Shown here piece after piece: positions 46,579 through 55,463 of a stretch of DNA of 64,000 bases. Source of the DNA: Henriciella aquimarina (GTDB lineage Bacteria; Pseudomonadota; Alphaproteobacteria; Caulobacterales; Hyphomonadaceae); the NCBI RefSeq assembly GCF_002088975.1, contig NZ_NCST01000041.1:1-64000 (forward strand), given 5' to 3'. Position numbers and translations under genes: made by a program. The notes beneath the pieces were generated by a model. It was not told where the DNA came from, did no database searches, and saw only the letters and a list, made by a program, of their open reading frames with translations. How positions within the stretch are numbered: the first letter of the stretch is position 1; each line of letters starts with the position of its first letter.

Positions 46579-47153
46579 AGCGGGCTTTCGAGCACACTCA
46601 GCAGACGGGCCTGAAAGGCTTCTGGCGAGACCTCGACGCCGCGCGTCAGCACATCGATCTCGGTGCCCCGGCAGATCGCGATCAACAGCTCAGCGGCCGC
46701 GCGGGCATCGCCAATACCCTGACCTTCAAGCACTGCGGAAATCCGGGCTGGTAAAAGGCCCGCCCAACCGGCCACGTCATCCCGAAGGCCGTCATCGCGC
46801 TGGGCATGGGTGATCATCTCATATTCGATCCGGGCCAGTTCGGCAGCGTCCGGTGACAGCGTCGTGAGCGTCGCCAGGAAACGCGTAACGTCCTCAAGCG
46901 AGGTGAGTGGGCGCGCGTCAAGCGCGCCCTCGAGGCCGATTTCATAGTCCTCGATATACAGACCGAACGCCTGACGGATGAGGTCTTCGCGGGTCTCGAA
47001 ATGATAGGTCACGGTGCCTGGTGACACTCCTGCCGCCTCGGCGGCCATCCGGTGGGTCAGCCGGTCGGCGCCATGGCGAGCGATGAGATCAATGGCCGCG
47101 CGAAGCACATTTTCGCGCGCCGTCCCCTGCCCGTGTGGCCCCTCAACATCCAT
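46575..47153 (-). CDS. TetR family transcriptional regulator
   Basis: 192 residues from the ATG giving MDVEGPHGQGTARENV. The N-terminal helix-turn-helix is clear: AAIDLIARHGADRLTHRMAA, then EAAGVSPGTVTYHFETREDL, the last two helices of the TetR DNA-binding domain. The rest is helical ligand-binding domain, with no cofactor signature. A near-perfect palindrome overlaps the region just upstream of its start and a perfect one lies 100 bases further. It is convergent with the pyrX stop (4-base overlap). Confidence 0.9.
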   Translation of the reverse strand: MDVEGPHGQGTARENVLRAAIDLIARHGADRLTHRMAAEAAGVSPGTVTYHFETREDLIRQAFGLYIEDYEIGLEGALDARPLTSLEDVTRFLATLTTLSPDAAELARIEYEMITHAQRDDGLRDDVAGWAGLLPARISAVLEGQGIGDARAAAELLIAICRGTEIDVLTRGVEVSPEAFQARLLSVLESPL

Positions 47154-47155
47154 GC

Positions 47156-47171
47156 CCGTACAATGATACGA
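47156..47171. promoter_or_regulatory. Imperfect operator palindrome next to the TetR gene start
   Basis: CCGTACAA-TGATACGA pairs at 5 of 8 positions, and its right half matches 7 of 8 bases of the perfect palindrome at 47256. It lies 2 bases upstream of the regulator start codon, where bound protein could block initiation. Autorepression by TetR proteins is common, so it is a plausible second operator. Confidence 0.5.
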
Positions 47172-47255
47172 AATCGCCTGGGCTGCAATCATATGCTTCT
47201 GACAGGCGACTCGCCGAAGGCAGAGACAGGCCTTCAGCCCGGCTCCACTTCCACC

Positions 47256-47271
47256 TCGTATGATCATACGA
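47256..47271. promoter_or_regulatory. Perfect 16-base palindrome, likely TetR operator
   Basis: TCGTATGATCATACGA is a perfect inverted repeat, of a length typical for TetR-family operators. It lies 102 bases upstream of the regulator start and about 310 before plsY. A related, imperfect copy sits exactly 100 bases away. Confidence 0.65.
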
Positions 47272-47340
47272 ACGCCGCTGTCCGGCGAAACCTGCCGGAG
47301 CCTCACCGGGCAAAGAACAACCCTTGATTAATGAGTATGG

Positions 47341-47377
47341 CGATCTGTCTATTTCGCGTGACACGCGAACAAGATCG
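47341..47377. repeat. Nested inverted repeat upstream of plsY
   Basis: Inner arms TTCGCGT (47353-47359) and ACGCGAA (47363-47369) are perfect with spacer GAC. Outer arms CGATCT (47341-47346) and AGATCG (47372-47377) flank them. No T-run follows, so it is not an intrinsic terminator. It could be an operator or a leader hairpin. Confidence 0.5.
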
Positions 47378-47582
47378 ACTGATCTGCAATGATCTCGGGT
47401 ATGCCGTCCGACCATCAGCTGCGGGCACAATACGTCGTTCATTTGTACAGACCTTTGCCCGAACCGCATTCTTGCACCAGAAATTGCACGCCGACCTGTG
47501 CCCCGCCTGCTTGACCGCCCTGCCAATCGAATGGACAAGAGTCGCAACAATGTCCGGGGAGAAAAGGCCGGGGGCTGAGCCG

Positions 47583-48197
47583 ATGACCTATCTACCATTC
47601 GCCATTGCCGCGCTTGGCGGCTATCTCATGGGGTCGATCCCGTTCGGCCTGATCATCACGCGCGCCGCCGGACTGGGCGACATTCGCCAGATCGGCTCGG
47701 GCAATATCGGCGCGACGAATGTCCTTCGCACCGGGCGCAAGGATCTCGCCCTTCTCACCCTGCTGCTCGACAGCTTCAAGGCCGGGCTGGCCGTGCTCAT
47801 CTTCTGGCTGGTTTTTGGCAACCGCAATGTCGGCCTCATTGCCGGGGCCGTCGCCTTTCTCGGCCATTGCTATCCTGTCTGGCTCGGCTTCAAGGGCGGC
47901 AAGGGCGTGGCGACCTATGCGGGGCTCCTGGTCTTCGCCTCACCGAAAGGGCTCCTGATCGGCGCGCCTGTCTGGCTCGGCCTGTTCGCATTGACCCGCA
48001 TTTCCTCGCTGGCCGCGCTCGCAGCGGCTGCTCTGGTTCCCATTGGCGCCTTCCTGCTTGGCGAAACGGTCTTCGCCACGATCACCCTTGCCGCACTCAG
48101 CCTGCTCGTCTTCTGGACGCACCGGGCCAATCTCGCCCGTCTCCTGAAAGGGACCGAGCCGAAATTCGGCAAGAAGAAAACACCGGACGCGGGATGA
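47583..48197 (+). CDS. plsY: Glycerol-3-phosphate acyltransferase PlsY
   Basis: 204 residues from the ATG giving MTYLPFAIAALGGYLMGSIPFG. It acylates glycerol-3-phosphate with acyl-phosphate, the first step of phospholipid synthesis. The three PlsY motifs are present: GSIPFG, GSGNIGATNVLRTGR, and GHCYPVWLGFKGGKGVAT. About five transmembrane helices are visible. Its stop overlaps the dprA start by 4 bases. Upstream is the long palindrome-rich region. Confidence 0.95.
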   Translation: MTYLPFAIAALGGYLMGSIPFGLIITRAAGLGDIRQIGSGNIGATNVLRTGRKDLALLTLLLDSFKAGLAVLIFWLVFGNRNVGLIAGAVAFLGHCYPVWLGFKGGKGVATYAGLLVFASPKGLLIGAPVWLGLFALTRISSLAALAAAALVPIGAFLLGETVFATITLAALSLLVFWTHRANLARLLKGTEPKFGKKKTPDAG

Positions 48198-49267
48198 TCG
48201 CGCCAGCAGACGATGCCGCGCGGACTAACTGGATCGCGCTTGCCCGCGCGCCGCGCATCGGCCCGGTCAGCTTCTTCCAGCTCCTGGCGAGGTTCGGAAC
48301 GCCAGGCGAAGCCATAAAGGCCATGCCCTCCATCGACGCAGACCGGGAGGCCGCCGCGCGCGAGCTGGACGCCACGCGCCAATTCGGTGCCGAGATCCTG
48401 GTCGCGGCGGATCCTGACTATCCCCTCGCGCTGGGCGAGCTTTCGCCTCCGCCACCCGTCCTGTCGGTCACCGGCCAGCAGGCGCTTTTTACCCGGCCGG
48501 CCATCGCCCTTGTCGGAGTACGCGATGCCTCTGCTGCCGGGCGCCGGCTGACCCGAGACATCGCACGCGGTCTGGGCGAAAGCGGCTTTGTCACCGTCTC
48601 CGGCCTCGCCCGCGGCATCGATGGCGAAGCACATGCCGCCAGCCTCGAGACCGGCACCATCGCCGTGCTTGCCGGCGGGGTGGATCAGATCTACCCGCCA
48701 CAACACCGCGACCTGTATGAGGCCATCCGTGAGCAGGGCCTGATCGTCTCGGAACGCCGGCTTGGCCACAGGGCCACGGCCAAGGACTTCCCCCGCCGCA
48801 ACCGGATCATCACGGGGCTGGCCATCGGCACCGTCGTCATCGAGGCCGCCGAACGCTCCGGCTCGCTGATCTCCGCGCGCATGGCCGGCGAGCAGGGCCG
48901 CGAAGTCATGGCCGTGCCCGGTTCCCCCCTCGACCCGCGCTCGGCCGGAACGAATCGGCTCATCCGAAACGGTGCTCTCCTTGTGCGCCATGCTGGCGAT
49001 ATTGCGGAAGCCGTCTCCTACCAGCTCGGCCCGGAGGGGGTACGCCTGCAGCCAACCCTGCCGCTGGAGCCATCAGAAACCGGCCAGCCGGTGCCGGAAG
49101 GCCTGGCGGCCCGCATCTTCGAAGCGCTTTCGCCCACGCCCATGCCAATCGCGGAAATCGCCCGCACCAGTCAGTGTACGGCGCGTCAGTGCGCGGCCAT
49201 CCTGATGGAGCTCGAGATCGAGGGAACCGCGCTGACCCATGCAGGCGGGCTTGCCTCGCGCGCCTGA
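48194..49267 (+). CDS. dprA: DNA-processing protein DprA
   Basis: 357 residues from the ATG coupled to plsY by ATGA. DprA loads RecA on incoming single-stranded DNA in natural transformation. Seen: a SAM-like N-terminal part (about 1-70), the Rossmann fold with VGVRDASAAGRRLTRDIA, the motif SGLARGIDGEAHAASLETG, GGVDQIYPPQHRDLY, and AERSGSLISARMAGEQGREV, then a winged-helix C-terminus (about 295-355). It is next to plsY as in many alphaproteobacteria, but topA is not its neighbour here. Confidence 0.95.
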   Translation: MIAPADDAARTNWIALARAPRIGPVSFFQLLARFGTPGEAIKAMPSIDADREAAARELDATRQFGAEILVAADPDYPLALGELSPPPPVLSVTGQQALFTRPAIALVGVRDASAAGRRLTRDIARGLGESGFVTVSGLARGIDGEAHAASLETGTIAVLAGGVDQIYPPQHRDLYEAIREQGLIVSERRLGHRATAKDFPRRNRIITGLAIGTVVIEAAERSGSLISARMAGEQGREVMAVPGSPLDPRSAGTNRLIRNGALLVRHAGDIAEAVSYQLGPEGVRLQPTLPLEPSETGQPVPEGLAARIFEALSPTPMPIAEIARTSQCTARQCAAILMELEIEGTALTHAGGLASRA

Positions 49268-49379
49268 CCCGAAGACCACAGGTGCAGTGAATTCCCTGCA
49301 AGGAACAGCCGCAATGTCTGGACGGGCTAAGCCGTGCCGCTTATGCGGAACCTCTAGAGTAAATGGAATGGGAGGGCGC

Positions 49380-51569
49380 ATGGCCGTCTGGAAAAGTGCT
49401 TTTGCCGCTCTGGTCCTCGGCGCGCTCTGCCAGCCCGCCCTTGCGCAGGATTCCGGCACCGGCACCAGCGACAAGCAAGCCTCGCAGGTCACCCTGACGG
49501 CCGACAATGTGAACGTCCTTCAGGACGACAACCTCGTCATCGCCGAAGGCAATGTGAAAGCCGAGCATGAAGGCCGCGTGATGACGGCTGACAAGCTGAC
49601 CTATAACCGCGCCACAGGAAAGGTACGCGCCGAAGGCAATGTCGTCATCGTCGACCCGGACGGCACGCAGCGCTTCGCCGACGAGATGGAGACCAATGCG
49701 GATCTCGCGACCGGCTATGCCTCGGACTTCTCGATGCGAATGGCGGATGGGTCGACGGCATCGGCCAATCTGGTGCAGCGCGAGAGCGAGACGCGCAGCC
49801 GGCTCGACCGCGTCGTCTACACCTCATGTCAGATCTGCGAAGGCGAAACCACGCCGACCTGGTCAATCCGAGCGCGCAAGGCCGTCTTCGATGATGATGA
49901 GGGGATGTATACCTATCGCGATGCGGTCTTCGAGGTTGCGGGAATTCCCGTCCTTTATCTCCCCTGGTTCGCCCACCCGGACCCGGACGCCGAGCGGCGC
50001 TCCGGCTTCATGGTCCCGATGGTCGGCAGCTCATCCAAGACCGGTGTGATCTATCAACAGCCCTACTACTGGGCGATCTCGCCCTATCAGGACCTGACCA
50101 TCTCGCCGCGCGTCAATTCCAAGGTCAATCCGCTGCTCGAACTCGATTACCGCAAGCGGTTCTATTCCGGGCAGGTGAACTTCAATATGAGTTTCACCAA
50201 TGAGCGGGACTTTGACAGCGACGGCGAAAAGTTCGGCGACAAGGAATGGCGCGGCCACCTGTTCGGTCAGGGCCGGTTCGCCATCAACAAGCAATGGCAA
50301 TGGGGCTTCGGCGTGGAGAAGGCGACCGATGACCTCTACACCAAGCGCTATGACATTGACGGCGAAAACGAACAGCGCGGGCTCTATACCAACCAGCCGC
50401 GCTTCCTGCTGTCGCAGGTCTACACGCAAGGCCAGGCGAACAACTGGTACGCCGATGCTTCCGTCCTGACGTTCGACAGCCTGCGCTTCGACGACACGCG
50501 GGAAGACAATATCGCCGACGTGCTGCCGATCGGCTTTGCCGAACGCAGCTTTGATCTCGGCGGCTATGGTTTCGCCCGGGCCAATGCCTCAACGGCTTTC
50601 CTGGACAGGGCCACGGGCACCGACAGTCAACGCGCCTCCTTCGGGGCCGACTGGTCGGTTCAGAAGGTCCTGCCCGGCGGCTTCCTGGCCGAGCCTTTCG
50701 CCGAGACCCGGTACGACCACTACGAACTCGATGACTACCCTTCGACAGGTCAGGGCAACTCCGTCGACCGCGCCTTCGCGACCGGCGGCGTGAAACTGTC
50801 CTATCCGCTCTACCGGCCCGGCAAGTCGGTCGACCTGCTCGTCGAACCGATCGTGATGGGTGCGATCGGCACCAACAGCCCGAATCAGGACGACATTCCG
50901 GTCGAGGACGGCCTCTTCTACGAGCTTGACGTCTCTTCCCTGTTCGAAGCGAACGCCCAGGTCGGCTACGACCTCTATGAAGGCGACAACAAGGTCGCCG
51001 CCGGCATCTCCACCGTGGCGCGCTGGAAATCCGGCGTTCAGATTTCCGCCCTCGCCGGCCGGCGCTGGCGCAGCCGCAGCGACCCGAATTTCGACAAGGC
51101 TAGTAATCTGAATGGCACCTCCAGCGACTGGATCGGGGCCTTCGGCGTCGATTTCGGCGGGCCTTTGAAACTCAAGACCAAGGTTCGCCTCGACGAGGAC
51201 AGCATGGAATTGAGCCGGATCGACACCAGCATCGACCTCAATTTCAACCGGGTGCGTGCCAGCGCGCAGTACTACCAGATCGACGCCGCCGTTTCGCAGT
51301 CCAATGCCCGCCAGGAAGGCATCCTGCTGAACTCGGAAGTGAAGGTGACCGACAACTACTTCCTGATCTATGGCCTGCGGCGCGACATGGAAGGCAAGCG
51401 TGATATTCGCCACGAGATCGGGGTCGGCTACACCGACGACTGTTCGCGCTTCGAACTGATTTTCCAGCGGTCCGAACAGGTCGACCGGACGCTCGGGCCA
51501 TCGGATTCCATCCTCTTCCGCTTTACCCTCGCCTCCTTGGGCAATCTGGGCACCGACACCTTCGATTAG
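49380..51569 (+). CDS. lptD: LPS-assembly outer membrane protein LptD
   Basis: 729 residues from the ATG with GGGAGG upstream; it starts a signal peptide MAVWKSAFAALVLGALCQP. Longer frames upstream overlap dprA. LptD is the outer-membrane beta-barrel through which LPS reaches the surface. An N-terminal OstA/LptA-like domain (about 30-180, ADNVNVLQDDNLVIAEGNV) precedes the barrel (about 230-729). Two cysteine pairs link both parts in the family; here TSCQICEG is visible. It is first in the lptD-surA-pdxA-rsmA cluster, common in proteobacteria. Confidence 0.95.
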   Translation: MAVWKSAFAALVLGALCQPALAQDSGTGTSDKQASQVTLTADNVNVLQDDNLVIAEGNVKAEHEGRVMTADKLTYNRATGKVRAEGNVVIVDPDGTQRFADEMETNADLATGYASDFSMRMADGSTASANLVQRESETRSRLDRVVYTSCQICEGETTPTWSIRARKAVFDDDEGMYTYRDAVFEVAGIPVLYLPWFAHPDPDAERRSGFMVPMVGSSSKTGVIYQQPYYWAISPYQDLTISPRVNSKVNPLLELDYRKRFYSGQVNFNMSFTNERDFDSDGEKFGDKEWRGHLFGQGRFAINKQWQWGFGVEKATDDLYTKRYDIDGENEQRGLYTNQPRFLLSQVYTQGQANNWYADASVLTFDSLRFDDTREDNIADVLPIGFAERSFDLGGYGFARANASTAFLDRATGTDSQRASFGADWSVQKVLPGGFLAEPFAETRYDHYELDDYPSTGQGNSVDRAFATGGVKLSYPLYRPGKSVDLLVEPIVMGAIGTNSPNQDDIPVEDGLFYELDVSSLFEANAQVGYDLYEGDNKVAAGISTVARWKSGVQISALAGRRWRSRSDPNFDKASNLNGTSSDWIGAFGVDFGGPLKLKTKVRLDEDSMELSRIDTSIDLNFNRVRASAQYYQIDAAVSQSNARQEGILLNSEVKVTDNYFLIYGLRRDMEGKRDIRHEIGVGYTDDCSRFELIFQRSEQVDRTLGPSDSILFRFTLASLGNLGTDTFD

Positions 51570-51698
51570 GCCTGAGGATTAAACCACGGACACACAGGCG
51601 CCCGACTGGATTCAAGACGTTGCGTCGCGTTCCCGTCACGCTATGGTTCGCCACAATTTCAGCGACTTGTCGTGCCAAAACGGCAAGCGGAGGTTCGT

Positions 51699-52976
51699 AT
51701 GATGAGATTTGCTCTGGCCGCTTTCGCATTCGCCGCGTCAGCCCCTGCCCTGCCCGCACTGGCTCAGGCGCAGACCCAAAGCCCGTCGCCGAGCGTGACG
51801 CCTGGCGAGAATGCCCAGACCATTGAAGGCATTCTCGCTATCGTTAACGACCAGCCGATTTCCTATAGCGACGTGCGTGAGCGCGCGAGCCTGCTGCTCC
51901 TGACGCTCGGCGTCGAACAACCGAACCAGCAGCAGATCCAGCAGATCACCTCGCAGGCCCTCGACGAACTCATCGATGAGAAGCTGCAGCTGCAGGAAGC
52001 CGCCGAATACGAGGTCGAGGTGACGGAGGAAGACGTCGCCAACGCCGTCAGCGACATGGCGCGCCAGTCCGGTCTCGACCGGGACGGTCTGATGGGCGTG
52101 CTGCGCCAGTCCGGCGTCGATCCGCAAAGTCTCGAAGCCCAGATGCGCGCCGAGATCGCCTGGCGCCGCATCATGGGCGGCCTTTACGGGTCGCGGATCC
52201 GGATCTCGGAAAACCAGATCGACGAGCGCCTCGCCCAGCTCACCGCCGCCGCTCAGGAAACCCGCTACAATCTCAGCGAGATCTTCCTCTACACCGCCAA
52301 TGAGCAGGAAAAACAGCAGGCGCTGGATGGGGCCCAGACGATCATCGACCAGCTGAATGCCGGCGCGCCTTTCAGCGTCGCCGCCCAACGCTTCTCCTCC
52401 GCGCCGACATCGGCAGCAGGCGGTGAAATGGGGCTTGTCAGCCTGGACGATGTGGACCCGGCTGTGGCCGAGGCCGTGCGGAATATGGATGAGCCGGGCC
52501 TGACCGATCCGATCGTTGTCGAGGACGGCATCTATATCATCGCCTTCCGTGGCAAGCAGGACCCGGCTGAAACCGTCGAGGTCGTCGACCTTGTCCGGCT
52601 GGCCGTCGAAAATGGCTCGGAAGATGACCTGATCGCCGCGAACGCCGCAGCCGATGGCTGCGAAGGCGCTGTGGAACTGGCCGAAAACGACCCGAACCTG
52701 ACCGCGACCAATCTCGACGATGTACGGCTCAGCGATCTCGGTCCGGAAGCCCAGACCATGATCAACAACACCGAGGTCGGCCAGGCCACGGATATCTTCG
52801 CCATGTCCGGCTCGATCGGCGTTATGTATCTCTGCAATCGCAGCGACGATGGCAGCAACCTGCCGTCGCGCGAGGAAGTCGAGGACCAGCTTTATGGCCG
52901 CGAGCTCGCCATGATCTCGCGCCGCGAGCTGCGCGACCTGCGCCGTGAGGCCACCATCATCCAGCGGGGAAGCTGA
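51699..52976 (+). CDS. surA: Periplasmic chaperone and peptidyl-prolyl isomerase SurA
   Basis: 425 residues from the ATG with GGAGG upstream. A signal peptide (RFALAAFAFAASAPALPALA) is followed by the SurA N domain (ILAIVNDQPISYSDVRER, then LDELIDEKLQLQEA) and at least one parvulin-type domain near residues 175-275 (LSEIFLYT, then FSSAPTSAAGGEMGLVSLDD). It helps outer-membrane proteins, notably LptD, to fold. The second parvulin domain is weak or absent. It lies 129 bases after lptD. Confidence 0.93.
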   Translation: MMRFALAAFAFAASAPALPALAQAQTQSPSPSVTPGENAQTIEGILAIVNDQPISYSDVRERASLLLLTLGVEQPNQQQIQQITSQALDELIDEKLQLQEAAEYEVEVTEEDVANAVSDMARQSGLDRDGLMGVLRQSGVDPQSLEAQMRAEIAWRRIMGGLYGSRIRISENQIDERLAQLTAAAQETRYNLSEIFLYTANEQEKQQALDGAQTIIDQLNAGAPFSVAAQRFSSAPTSAAGGEMGLVSLDDVDPAVAEAVRNMDEPGLTDPIVVEDGIYIIAFRGKQDPAETVEVVDLVRLAVENGSEDDLIAANAAADGCEGAVELAENDPNLTATNLDDVRLSDLGPEAQTMINNTEVGQATDIFAMSGSIGVMYLCNRSDDGSNLPSREEVEDQLYGRELAMISRRELRDLRREATIIQRGS

Positions 52977-52984
52977 TCAACACC

Positions 52985-53974
52985 ATGCGCCCCCTCGCCC
53001 TGACAATGGGGGATCCCGCCGGCTGCGGGCCACAGATCACCGAGGCAGCCTGGGCTGCCCTGCGCGACACGCAGGACACGCCCTTCTATGTCATTGCCGA
53101 TCCGTCCCTGTTCGATGGCCCGGTCGAGACAATCTCGTCACCTGAAAAGGCCGCCGGTGTCTTCTCAAGCGCGCTGCCGGTGCTTCCCGTGAAAGCCCGC
53201 CTGCCCGATATCGAGACCGGCACACCCGATGCCGGCGCGGCGGCCGCGATCCTCGAAAGCATCGAACAGGCGGTCCGCCATACCCTGGCCGGAGAAGCGG
53301 CCGGCGTCGTCACCAATCCGATCTCGAAAGCGGTGCTTTATTCTGCCGGCTTTGCGCATCCCGGCCATACCGAATTCCTGGCAGACCTCTGCGAGGAGGC
53401 GACCGGCACACCCTCTCCACCGGTGATGATGCTGGTCGGTGGCGGCTTGCGCGTCTCTCTGGCGACCATCCACGTCCCGCTGATGAAGGTGCCGCGCTAT
53501 CTGACCCCCGATCATCTGGCGCAGACGGCGCGCACGACCGAAGCCGCCCTCAAGCGGGACTTCGGCATCGACACACCCCGGCTCGCCTTTACCGGCGTGA
53601 ACCCGCATGCCGGCGAGAGCGGCACAATCGGGTCGGAAGAGCGCGACATCATCAATCCGCTGGCGGCCAAGCTGCGCGCGGACGGGCTGGACATCTCCGA
53701 CGCCCGGCCCGGCGACACGGTCTTTACCGAAATGCTGGACGGGCGTTTCGATGCGGTCATCGCCATGACACACGATCAGGGGCTCATCCCTGTGAAGGTG
53801 CTGGACTTCTGGGGTGGAGTGAACACGACACTCGGCCTGCCCATCATCCGCACCAGCCCCGACCATGGCACCGCCTATGACGCGGCCCGCGAGCAGAAGG
53901 CACGGCCCGACAGTCTTGTCAGCGCGATCAAGCTTGCGGCCGGCATGGCCGCCAACCGGCAATCCCATGGCTGA
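52985..53974 (+). CDS. pdxA: 4-hydroxythreonine-4-phosphate dehydrogenase PdxA
   Basis: 329 residues. It oxidises 4-phosphohydroxy-threonine in the DXP-dependent route to vitamin B6. Seen: LALTMGDPAGCGPQITEAAW, VTNPISKAVLYSAGFAHPGHTEFLAD (the first zinc-binding histidines), TGVNPHAGESGTIGSEE, and VIAMTHDQGLIPVKVL with the third histidine and the end RTSPDHGTAYD. It begins 8 bases after surA and overlaps rsmA by 8 bases. Confidence 0.96.
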   Translation: MRPLALTMGDPAGCGPQITEAAWAALRDTQDTPFYVIADPSLFDGPVETISSPEKAAGVFSSALPVLPVKARLPDIETGTPDAGAAAAILESIEQAVRHTLAGEAAGVVTNPISKAVLYSAGFAHPGHTEFLADLCEEATGTPSPPVMMLVGGGLRVSLATIHVPLMKVPRYLTPDHLAQTARTTEAALKRDFGIDTPRLAFTGVNPHAGESGTIGSEERDIINPLAAKLRADGLDISDARPGDTVFTEMLDGRFDAVIAMTHDQGLIPVKVLDFWGGVNTTLGLPIIRTSPDHGTAYDAAREQKARPDSLVSAIKLAAGMAANRQSHG

Positions 53975-54809
53975 GAACGGCGCCGATCCCGAGCTGACGA
54001 AAGGCCGTGCCCGCAAGGCCCTCGGCCAGCACTTCCTGCACGATCCCGACATCCTGCGCCGCACAGCGCTTGCTGCCGGGCCAGTGGAGGGGCGCACCGT
54101 CATTGAGGTCGGCCCCGGCCCCGGCGGCCTGACGCGCGCGCTGCTGCGCGAAGGCGTCGACAAGCTCATCGCCGTGGAGGCCGATCCCCGCTTTGCCTCC
54201 GCGCTGGAAGACTGGCCCGAAGCCGCAACCGGACGGCTGACCGTGCACCAGGGCGATGCCCGCAAGGTGAACTGGCCGGAGCTGATCGCGACGGCTGGCG
54301 GCACTACGCCGGCCATGATCATCGCCAACCTGCCCTATAATGTCGGCACCCCCCTCGCCGTCGACTGGCTGAAGGCCGGCGACTGGCGTGGCGAGATGGC
54401 CCTGATGTTCCAGAAGGAAGTCGCCGAGCGCCTCGCCGCCGGGCCGGGCAGCCCGCATTATGGCCGCCTTGCGGTGCTCGCTCATGCCGTCACCAATCCG
54501 CACATCGCCTTCACCCTTCCGCCCGGCGCCTTCAAACCGCCGCCAAAGGTCGACAGCGCCGTGGCCGTGCTGGTGCCCCTGCAGCCGGAACAGCGCTTCG
54601 ACGATCTTGCCACGCTGGAGAAAGTCGCGGCCGCGGCCTTCGGCCAACGCCGCAAGATGCTGCGCGCCGCCCTCAAGCCGCTGGCGAAGACGAAGGGCCT
54701 CGACGCCATCGCCTGGCTGGAAAGCTGCGGCATCGATCCGACGGCACGGGCTGAGACGCTGACGCAGGATGAATTCAGGAAATTGGCGACAGCCTTCGCT
54801 GAAGCCTGA
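53967..54809 (+). CDS. rsmA: 16S rRNA (adenine1518/1519-N6)-dimethyltransferase
   Basis: 280 residues from the ATG overlapping the pdxA end. It dimethylates two adjacent adenines in helix 45 of 16S rRNA (KsgA). Seen: RKALGQHFLHDPDILRRTAL, the AdoMet loop VIEVGPGPGGLTRALL, and the catalytic motif IANLPYNVGTPLAVDWL. The C-terminal domain ends with the AAAFGQRRKMLRAAL segment. It is the last gene of the cluster; its stop abuts the stop of gmk on the other strand with no gap. Confidence 0.96.
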   Translation: MAENGADPELTKGRARKALGQHFLHDPDILRRTALAAGPVEGRTVIEVGPGPGGLTRALLREGVDKLIAVEADPRFASALEDWPEAATGRLTVHQGDARKVNWPELIATAGGTTPAMIIANLPYNVGTPLAVDWLKAGDWRGEMALMFQKEVAERLAAGPGSPHYGRLAVLAHAVTNPHIAFTLPPGAFKPPPKVDSAVAVLVPLQPEQRFDDLATLEKVAAAAFGQRRKMLRAALKPLAKTKGLDAIAWLESCGIDPTARAETLTQDEFRKLATAFAEA

Positions 54810-55463
54810 TCACGCTTCACCCATCAATTCCCGGACATGATCTTCCAGGCTGAGCTGGCGCAGGCGCTTCAGCCGCTCGACCAGCAGGATGCGTTTGAGG
54901 CGCTGATAGGCGACGTCAAGATCATCATTGACGATGGCATAGTCATAGCGCCGCCAGTGGCGCATTTCCGCCTTGGCGTCGCGCATACGGCGTTCGACGA
55001 TCTCGTCGGTCGATCCAGGCCGGGCCGCGAGGCGCGACTTGAGCGATTCGATGCTCGGCGGCAGGACAAAGACAGACACCACATCGCGCGGCATCTGGTC
55101 ATGCAGCGCATCGGCGCCCTGCCAGTCGACATCGAACAGGACATCCTTGCCGGCTTCCAGCATGGCCACCGTGTCGGCCCGCGGGGTGCCGTAGAGATGA
55201 TCGAAGACGCGCGCCCATTCGAGGAATTCGCGCCGCCGGATCATGCCGCGAAACTCATCCTCGGTCTTGAAGTGATAATCGACGCCGTCGGTCTCACCGG
55301 GCCGTGGCGGACGCGTCGTCACCGAGATCGACAGGGCAATATCGTCGAACTCTTCCATCAGCTTGCGCGCAAGCGTCGTCTTGCCCGCTCCCGACGGCGA
55401 GGAAATGACAAGCATCAGCCCACGGCGATCGCCCTGGTCCTTGGGGTGTCCGCTATTCGACAT
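54810..55463 (-). CDS. gmk: Guanylate kinase
   Basis: 217 residues. It phosphorylates GMP to GDP with ATP. The P-loop is SSPSGAGKTTLARKL. The GMP-binding part is SISVTTRPPRPGETDGVDYHF with the EFLEWARVFDHLYGTP segment, then DVLFDVDWQGADAL and the lid near RRMRDAKAEMRHW. The N-terminal 11 codons overlap the yicC end by 11 bases. It is the last gene of the mltG-yicC-gmk run. Confidence 0.97.
   Translation of the reverse strand: MSNSGHPKDQGDRRGLMLVISSPSGAGKTTLARKLMEEFDDIALSISVTTRPPRPGETDGVDYHFKTEDEFRGMIRRREFLEWARVFDHLYGTPRADTVAMLEAGKDVLFDVDWQGADALHDQMPRDVVSVFVLPPSIESLKSRLAARPGSTDEIVERRMRDAKAEMRHWRRYDYAIVNDDLDVAYQRLKRILLVERLKRLRQLSLEDHVRELMGEA

Larger units (their letters stand above)
47154..47582. 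promoter_or_regulatory. 429-base intergenic region with palindromes between TetR gene and plsY
   Basis: No convincing gene is present; the reading frame that runs into plsY from 47331 has no family match upstream of plsY. The region holds two related 16-base palindromes (47156-47171, 47256-47271) and a nested inverted repeat (47341-47377). It should contain divergent promoters for the TetR gene and for plsY. The other half, about 47400-47580, shows nothing recognisable. Confidence 0.7.

Noticed and set aside
47331-47582. In-frame upstream extension of plsY
   Set aside because: It adds 84 residues with no PlsY similarity, contains the nested inverted repeat, and the usual PlsY start is at 47583.
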